Source: CAYMSF01 sp964542255
GTDB lineage: Bacteria; Verrucomicrobiota; Lentisphaeria; Victivallales; Victivallaceae
Direction: 5' to 3'
Length of the DNA: 11,167 nt
Assembly (NCBI GenBank): GCA_964542255.1
Contig: CAZITV010000068.1
Span: forward strand, 1-11,167
A program made the position numbers and the translations under genes. The notes under the pieces were generated by a model. That model made no database searches and was not told the origin of the DNA. It saw only the letters and a program-made list of their open reading frames with translations. Position 1 is the stretch's first letter; every line of letters begins with the position of its first letter. Below are positions 6,560 through 11,167 of this stretch, piece by piece.

Positions 6560-8149
6560 ATGGGCGAAAAACAGGAAAAACGGGAACATTGGGGTAGTAC
6601 TCTTGGTTTTATTCTGGCAGCATCCGGGTCGGCGGTAGGACTTGGTAATATTTGGAAGTTTCCTTACATTACCGGAATGAATGGCGGCGGAGCGTTTGTA
6701 TTGGTTTATCTCTTGTGTATCCTTGTTATTGGTTTTCCAGTCATGTTTTGTGAAATTACCATGGGACGCAATACTCAGCTAAATCCGGCTGGCGCGTTTC
6801 GCAGGCTTCAGCCAAAATTTTCTCATTTGGCTAATTTTTTTGGACTAGGACTGTTAATTACCGCATTGGCGCTGGCACTTTTTGGTAGTTATGGCTGGGC
6901 AATCATATTCGGTATCGTTGGCGCTTTGACGCTTCGGTATGGATGGACGGCAGCCGGGTTTATAGGAATTTTTACCGGTTTCATAATATTGTCTTTTTAC
7001 AGTGTTGTCGGCGGTTGGACAATTGGTTATATGTTTAAAGCCTGCGCAATGCAGCTAAACTTTAATCAAGTCGAACAAGCGCACAGCGTGTTCATTGCTT
7101 TTATTGATAATCCCTGGTGGGGAATCGGCATGCATCTGGTATTTATGGCGTTGTGCGTTATAATTCTGATAAAAGGAATTAAAGCAGGGATTGAGCGCTG
7201 GTCAATTATTTTAATGCCAATGCTGGTGATAATTCTTATTGCGTTAATTTTGCGCGCAGTCACTTTACCGGGAGCCGTAAAGGGAATAAGTTTTTTCTTA
7301 ACTCCGGATTTTGGTAAACTGTCGGCTCAAGGCATATTAATTGCAATGGGGCACGCGTTTTTTACACTGAGCCTGGGAATGGGAGTGATGATTACTTACG
7401 GCAGCTATGTCGCCAAAGACCAAAATATTTTTACCGCGACGATGTCAATTATCGGCATTGATACCGCAGTATCGCTCATGGCAGGGCTTGCCGTATTCCC
7501 GGCAGTATTTGCCGGAGGGTTCAATCCGGCAATGGGACCGGGCCTGGCGTTTGAAGTGTTGCCGACAGTGTTCAATGCGATTCCCTTGGGACCAATGTGG
7601 GCGGCGTTGTTCTTTTTGCTGCTGGCAATCGCCGCGCTTACTTCCGGCATCAGTATTCTTGAAGTAGTAGTTGCCTACCTGACTGACGAGTGGAAGATGA
7701 AGCGCACTGCAGCTGTATTGTGGTCTGGTGCAGCAATTACATTGCTTGGCGTGCTTTGCGCCATCAGTGTTACCGGATGGCAGCATATTGAGTGGCTGCA
7801 TAATATTTTTGTAAAAGTGTTTAATACCCAACAAGGCAGTTTTTTCGATTTTATGGAGTACTTGAGTTGTAACTGGTTATTGCCGGTCGGCGGCTTTCTC
7901 TGTTCGGTATTTGTCGGCTGGGTTTGGGGTACAAACAAAGCGGTGGAAGAGATACGGCACGGTTCGCGCAATTTTGCCGACGTGCATCTTATTTCGCTGA
8001 TAGCCGGTTTGAAGGATGATCCAACCCATAACAACCACAAATTTCATGTCTTGACCTTAGCATCTGTCTGGGGTATTTTTATTCGTTTTATTACTCCGGT
8101 AGCCGTGGCCATTACCTTTATGCATACTGCCGGTTGGATTAAATTCTAA
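6560..8149 (+). CDS. Sodium-dependent symporter, NSS/SLC6 family (LeuT fold)
   Basis: A 529-residue inner-membrane transporter that should use the Na+ gradient to import an amino acid or related amine. TM1 has the unwound GSAVGLGNIWKFPY motif (23-36), followed by NGGGAFVLVY. TM6 has FFTLSLGMGVMITYGSYV (267-284), nearly the LeuT substrate loop. TM8 has AALTSG (358-363), matching the LeuT Na2-site Ala/Thr/Ser. Asn30 corresponds to the Na1-site Asn27 of LeuT. Compared with LeuT-type proteins it seems to carry an extra hydrophobic stretch at about 88-128 between TM2 and TM3. The extracellular gate pair Arg30/Asp404 of LeuT appears as Lys33/Glu433. The start ATG has AGAGG 5 bases upstream. It is the only plus-strand gene, transcribed alone from an AT-rich region and ending in a likely terminator. 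The substrate cannot be assigned. Confidence 0.95.
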   Translation: MGEKQEKREHWGSTLGFILAASGSAVGLGNIWKFPYITGMNGGGAFVLVYLLCILVIGFPVMFCEITMGRNTQLNPAGAFRRLQPKFSHLANFFGLGLLITALALALFGSYGWAIIFGIVGALTLRYGWTAAGFIGIFTGFIILSFYSVVGGWTIGYMFKACAMQLNFNQVEQAHSVFIAFIDNPWWGIGMHLVFMALCVIILIKGIKAGIERWSIILMPMLVIILIALILRAVTLPGAVKGISFFLTPDFGKLSAQGILIAMGHAFFTLSLGMGVMITYGSYVAKDQNIFTATMSIIGIDTAVSLMAGLAVFPAVFAGGFNPAMGPGLAFEVLPTVFNAIPLGPMWAALFFLLLAIAALTSGISILEVVVAYLTDEWKMKRTAAVLWSGAAITLLGVLCAISVTGWQHIEWLHNIFVKVFNTQQGSFFDFMEYLSCNWLLPVGGFLCSVFVGWVWGTNKAVEEIRHGSRNFADVHLISLIAGLKDDPTHNNHKFHVLTLASVWGIFIRFITPVAVAITFMHTAGWIKF

Positions 8150-8166
8150 AACTTCATACATCTCCT

Positions 8167-8224
8167 GTATTGCCGCGCTCTAAAATTTTTTGATATAAGC
8201 GTGGCAATACGGGGTGCTTTTTTT
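8167..8224 (+). terminator. Likely terminator of the symporter gene, overlapping the 3' end of the convergent gene
   Basis: GTATTGCCGCGCT (8167-8179) pairs with AGCGTGGCAATAC (8198-8210): 13 bp, with a single G-U wobble in plus-strand RNA. The loop is 18 bases (A/T-rich) and seven T follow at 8218-8224, starting 7 bases after the stem. The minus-strand RNA would have a C-A mismatch and no T-run, so the structure favours the plus-strand transcript. Its right arm lies inside the last codons of the msr gene. Confidence 0.5.
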
Positions 8225-9589
8225 GTGCGCATAATAATTTTGATGATATGTTTCTGCAGGCCAGAACCTTCCCGCCGGCTCAACCGCGGTTACAGAATTT
8301 ATCTGGTTATCTTTTAAAATATTGATAAGTCGTGCTGCTGTTTGCTTTTGTTCGTCATTTAAATAAAAAATTGCAGAACGGTATTGTTTGCCGGTATCAG
8401 GGCCTTGTTGGTCCAGTTGTGTTGAATCGTGAATTTCAAAAAACATTTTAACTATAGCTTCATAGTTGGTCTTTGCGGCATCATATATTACTTCAACCGC
8501 TTCAGCATGACCGGTTTTCCCTGAGCAAATCTCTTCGTATGTTGGATACGGTTTGGTGCCGCCAGTATAGCCGGAAGTGACGGTAACTACCCCGGAAGCA
8601 CGTTTCATCCAGTACTCAACGCCCCAAAAACAGCCGCCAGCTAAAATCGCCCGGCCATATTTACCAGTGCCATCCGGCTCAAAAACCATCGAGATTGAGT
8701 TTACACAATGCCGGGTATTTTTTGGCGTTAATTGTTCACCATTAAACACATGTCCCAAGTGACCGCCGCATTGGGTACAGGTAATCTCTGTTCTGCGTCC
8801 ATCGGCATCGGTAGTCCGCTTGACCATGCCGGGTATTTCATCATCAAAGCCTGGCCAGCCGCAATCGGTTTTAAACTTGTCATCCGCGCGGTAAAGCGGC
8901 GCAGCGCATTGCCGGCACAAATAGAGCCCGCGGCTAAACTCATCGGTATATTTGCCGGCAAACGGTGGTTCGGTGCCTTTGTTAATGATGACCGCGGTTT
9001 CTGCCGCAGTCAATTTATTTAGTGTTGGCGCTGCCGGCTGGGCAGAACGGTTTTTTACTGGAATAATTACTTCAGAATGTTTCATAAAAAAAGGCACCAT
9101 TGGACTATTCCAATAACTCATATAAGCGGGGCCATCAGCAGTGTAATCAGGATTTTTTGCCAGCCACTCTTCAAGTTCTTTTTTTGCTTCGGTGTAATTG
9201 GATTGACTGTAGGAACCGCTGACGCCAAGCGCTGCAACTAACCGCGCCGGGCGGTCAATTACAGTAACAGCATTGGTGTTATTGAACTGTTTGTTTTGCA
9301 GTTCTTTGCCGATAAAGAAACGCATTTGTCCAGGATTGATGTCTGCTTCTACCGGTACCGTCATCGGGATTTTTTCCGTATTGATGTAACGGAACAACTG
9401 CATAAACAGCTTGCCGCTGTCGTCAAAATATGAGGATTTAGTTTCTGCGCACAACAGTTTTGCAGCCGGAATAGTTTTTATTTCAAACTCACCAGCTTTG
9501 GTTCTCTGATAGCCGCTTTCGTATGCCATAATTATATCTCCGTTTAACAGGAAAAACGTTAATGCGACAACAATAATCAATGCTCTCAT
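8180..9589 (-). CDS. SOUL (haem-binding-like) - MsrB - MsrA fusion, exported methionine sulfoxide reductase
   Basis: A 469-residue protein with three domains behind a signal peptide (hydrophobic 3-16, possible cleavage after IMA, 20-22). (1) A SOUL domain at about 23-180, with the family motif IPMTVPV (74-80) and a terminal YWNSP..PFF..HSEVIIPV. Its only Cys is Cys47 and its only His is His171, so the haem ligand is unclear. (2) MsrB at about 190-304, reducing Met-R-sulfoxide: zinc CxxC pairs Cys225/Cys228 and Cys271/Cys274, HLGHVF, catalytic Cys295 in RHCVNS, and possible resolving Cys243 in DCGWPGF. (3) MsrA at about 312-469, reducing Met-S-sulfoxide: catalytic Cys320 in GGCFWG, GKTGHAEAVEV, and late Cys462. 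All expected catalytic residues are present. The ATG at 9589 follows a perfect AGGAGG by 5 bases; the GTG at 9595 overlaps that Shine-Dalgarno sequence and is unlikely. It lies 18 bases downstream of mnmE. Confidence 0.93.
   Translation of the reverse strand: MRALIIVVALTFFLLNGDIIMAYESGYQRTKAGEFEIKTIPAAKLLCAETKSSYFDDSGKLFMQLFRYINTEKIPMTVPVEADINPGQMRFFIGKELQNKQFNNTNAVTVIDRPARLVAALGVSGSYSQSNYTEAKKELEEWLAKNPDYTADGPAYMSYWNSPMVPFFMKHSEVIIPVKNRSAQPAAPTLNKLTAAETAVIINKGTEPPFAGKYTDEFSRGLYLCRQCAAPLYRADDKFKTDCGWPGFDDEIPGMVKRTTDADGRRTEITCTQCGGHLGHVFNGEQLTPKNTRHCVNSISMVFEPDGTGKYGRAILAGGCFWGVEYWMKRASGVVTVTSGYTGGTKPYPTYEEICSGKTGHAEAVEVIYDAAKTNYEAIVKMFFEIHDSTQLDQQGPDTGKQYRSAIFYLNDEQKQTAARLINILKDNQINSVTAVEPAGRFWPAETYHQNYYAHKKSTPYCHAYIKKF
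9527..9541 (-). promoter_or_regulatory. Possible second translation start inside the msr fusion
   Basis: The in-frame ATG (9529-9527, Met21 of the long form) has GGAG at 9541-9538 with 8 bases of spacing, a near-ideal arrangement. Starting here would drop the signal peptide and yield a cytosolic form almost identical to the predicted mature protein. It could also be coincidental. Confidence 0.35.
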
Positions 9590-9594
9590 CCGCA

Positions 9595-9600
9595 CCTCCT
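9595..9600 (-). promoter_or_regulatory. Consensus Shine-Dalgarno fixing the msr fusion start
   Basis: AGGAGG ends 5 bases before ATG 9589. Its last G is the first base of an in-frame GTG (9595), so that GTG cannot be the site it serves; the start is moved to 9589. It lies in the 18-base gap after the mnmE stop. Confidence 0.8.
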
Positions 9601-9607
9601 AAATGAA

Positions 9608-10969
9608 TTATTTGCCAATACAAAACCGGCTAAAAATATTGTCAAGGATGTCCGGTGATGCCGTGTCGCCGGTAATATTGCCCAGCGCACTGATGCCCTC
9701 ACGCAGATTCACCGCCGCCAGTTCAATTTCTCCGGCTGAAATTTTAGCGGTGCTTTGCGGGATTGCTTCTATCGCTTCATCTAAATTAGCCGCGTGGCGC
9801 GAATTAATGGCTATTTCCGGCTCATAATGGTGGGCGCTGCCCCAGACTATCTGTTCAAAATTATCCAGTAGTGCGTCAATGCCGGCGCCGGTTTTGGTGG
9901 AAATTGCCACGGACGGATATGATAAATCCGGCAACTTCAGACGCGGCACCAGATCAATCTTATTCCATATCACAATAACACCAGCTTTGCTGGTCAAGTG
10001 CTCTTCCATAAAAAGAATATCCTGCTGGATAGTCTGGGAATTGGCATCAAGTAACCAAAAAATTACCTGCGATTGGCGAAGCAGCAGCCGCGACCTGCCA
10101 ATGCCGATCTCCTCAATGGTGTCTGATGACTCCCGTATCCCGGCGGTATCAGTTAGCTTTACTGGAATATTGCGCAGGTTGACCAGTTCTTCGAGACTGT
10201 CGCGGGTGGTTCCAGGCAGCTGAGTGACGATTGCCCGGTCATAGCCCAACAGGTAATTAAGCAGACTTGATTTGCCAACATTAGGCATTCCGGCAATAAC
10301 TACCCTGACCCCGTTCCGCAGCACGGTGCCGTCATTTGCCGAACGCCGCAGGCATTGCAGTTCCGACAGCACTGCATCCAGTTGCTGCACAAATAAATCC
10401 GGCGCTGTCCAGTCAAGATTTTCCTCGGAAAAATCCAACCTCGACTCGCATTCTGATAATATCTCAATCAATTTAGCGCGCAATGTGGTAATCCGGTGGC
10501 GTAAACTGCCGTTCAACTGCCGTTCTGCTAAATGCAGTGCCATTTCACTATGGGCGGAAATCAAATCGGCTACCGCTTCCGCTTGAGTCAAGTCGAATTT
10601 ACCGTTAATAAATGCCCTGAATGTAAACTCGCCGGGTTCAGCTGCCCTGGCGCCGGCGGCAATTGCGGCGTTTAAAATCCGCCGGCACGCTAATGCCCCG
10701 CCGTGACAATGTATTTCTGCCACGTCATCGCCGGTATAACTGTGAGGCGCCGGCATATATACCGCCAGTGCGGTTTCGCCATCAGCGCTGCCAATATTGC
10801 CCAGGCACATTGTTCTCGCATTGACAGCGCTAAGTTTTGTTTTGCTGTACCATACTTGGTGCAAAACGTGAAGCGCCTCAGTTCCGGCGATACGAATAAT
10901 GGAAATCGCGCCGCCTAAACCGGTACAAACTGCACAAATTGTGTCTGCGTTATTCACTAAATTCACCAC
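9608..10969 (-). CDS. mnmE: tRNA uridine-5-carboxymethylaminomethyl modification GTPase MnmE
   Basis: MnmE works with MnmG (not in this window) to add the (carboxymethyl)aminomethyl group to wobble U34 of several tRNAs. The N-terminal folate-binding domain shows DTICAV..GLGGAISIIRI, HSYTGDDVAEIHCHGG and PGEFTFRAFINGKFDLTQAEAVADLI. The inserted G domain has G1 GMPNVGKSS (227-235), G2 TTRD (254-257), G3 DTAG (274-277) and G4 NKID (336-339). The protein ends in the obligatory CIGK (450-453) with its catalytic Cys. The longest frame begins at GTG 11017, but its first 20 residues do not resemble the family, in which the DTI motif lies a few residues from the start. GTG 10969 has GAGGA 11 bases upstream; GTG 10957 gives the closest match to E. 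coli length. The start is therefore uncertain by a few codons. The msr fusion follows 18 bases downstream, probably on the same mRNA. Confidence 0.95.
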   Translation of the reverse strand: MVNLVNNADTICAVCTGLGGAISIIRIAGTEALHVLHQVWYSKTKLSAVNARTMCLGNIGSADGETALAVYMPAPHSYTGDDVAEIHCHGGALACRRILNAAIAAGARAAEPGEFTFRAFINGKFDLTQAEAVADLISAHSEMALHLAERQLNGSLRHRITTLRAKLIEILSECESRLDFSEENLDWTAPDLFVQQLDAVLSELQCLRRSANDGTVLRNGVRVVIAGMPNVGKSSLLNYLLGYDRAIVTQLPGTTRDSLEELVNLRNIPVKLTDTAGIRESSDTIEEIGIGRSRLLLRQSQVIFWLLDANSQTIQQDILFMEEHLTSKAGVIVIWNKIDLVPRLKLPDLSYPSVAISTKTGAGIDALLDNFEQIVWGSAHHYEPEIAINSRHAANLDEAIEAIPQSTAKISAGEIELAAVNLREGISALGNITGDTASPDILDNIFSRFCIGK

Positions 10970-11042
10970 TTTCTTAAGCGTCCTCAGTAAGCAGTAGCTG
11001 CTGCAGGAGACTGTCACCTCAAGGAACTCGTTCTATTGAATT

Positions 11043-11093
11043 TTATTTCAAGCTCATGCCAATTATTTGCCCGTTGGTACTATCTGCCAACAA
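11043..11093 (-). CDS. Possible 16-residue leader peptide upstream of mnmE
   Basis: A TTG start has an excellent AGGAG (11105-11101, within AAAAGGAG) at 7 bases spacing, then 16 codons (reading MLADSTNGQIIGMSLK) and a TAA. It lies inside the predicted mnmE mRNA leader. The sequence has no run of one amino acid as in classic attenuators. GTTGG (11077-11073) and CCAAC (11091-11087) could pair within it. The start codon is weak and no family is recognised, so this is speculative. Confidence 0.2.
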   Translation of the reverse strand: MLADSTNGQIIGMSLK

Positions 11094-11146
11094 CTTTATA
11101 CTCCTTTTAAAGCAATTTCAAGCGGAAACCACTTTATTTTGACGCA

Positions 11147-11155
11147 CTTATACCA
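11147..11155 (-). promoter_or_regulatory. Candidate extended -10 promoter of mnmE-msr
   Basis: On the minus strand this reads TGG-TATAAG, preceded by AATT. It would start transcription near 11140 and leave a leader of about 170 bases before mnmE. The -35 region would lie at or beyond the window edge, so it cannot be judged. Confidence 0.4.
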
Positions 11156-11167
11156 AATTAGAACAAA

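Noticed and set aside
7445..8040. Minus-strand open frames opposite the symporter gene
   Set aside because: They are antisense to conserved NSS transmembrane motifs and are Cys/His/Gln-rich without domain features, as expected of shadow frames.
9593..9595. GTG as the start of the msr fusion (471 residues)
   Set aside because: It overlaps the last base of the AGGAGG Shine-Dalgarno sequence, which is ideally placed for ATG 9589.
10970..11017. N-terminal extension of MnmE to GTG 11017
   Set aside because: The extra 16-20 residues do not resemble the family, which begins a few residues before the DTI motif; later GTG codons fit better.
1..11167. Genomic island, phage or CRISPR content
   Set aside because: There are no integrase, transposase, tRNA-flanking repeats or direct-repeat arrays; the genes are core functions with consistent composition.

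Overview
The window looks like an ordinary chromosomal stretch of a diderm (Gram-negative-type) bacterium. The evidence is a three-part ABC exporter with a membrane fusion protein, and an oxidoreductase with a Sec-type signal peptide. Coding DNA has moderate GC, while the long intergenic gap at 5868-6559 is strongly AT-rich. RNase Y, a fused MsrB-MsrA reductase and a SOUL-domain protein together would fit the PVC group (Lentisphaerota/Verrucomicrobiota), but this is a weak taxonomic guess from gene content only. I see no rRNA, tRNA, CRISPR array, IS element or phage gene.

Layout. (1) 1-1992, minus strand: a DevCBA/MacB-type ABC exporter operon in the order permease, ATPase, membrane fusion protein. 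Both junctions are 4-base ATGA overlaps, and the fusion protein runs off the left edge. (2) 1993-2330: a 338-base gap with a candidate extended -10 promoter for the exporter, a possible 45-codon gene and two hairpins. (3) 2331-5867, minus strand: rarA, then fau (5-formyl-THF cyclo-ligase), then rny (RNase Y), probably one transcript. A 20-base perfect palindrome lies between fau and rny. (4) 5868-6559: a divergent AT-rich intergenic region with phased A-tracts, a dyad and a distant imperfect inverted repeat. (5) 6560-8149, plus strand: a sodium-dependent neurotransmitter-family (NSS/SLC6) symporter with an apparent extra hydrophobic segment before TM3; it is the only plus-strand gene. (6) 8180-10969, minus strand: mnmE (tRNA-modifying GTPase), followed 18 bases later by a three-domain SOUL-MsrB-MsrA protein.

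The most notable item is the SOUL-MsrB-MsrA fusion. A putative haem-binding domain is joined to reductases for both methionine-sulfoxide epimers, behind a signal peptide. Its 5' end carries two in-frame ATG codons, each with its own Shine-Dalgarno sequence, and they would give exported and cytosolic forms of almost the same mature protein. Three minus-strand transcription units share an upstream (A/T)TTGGTAT(A/T)A element that reads as an extended -10 promoter. Several start codons are moved here from the longest open frame on ribosome-binding-site or family-length grounds.
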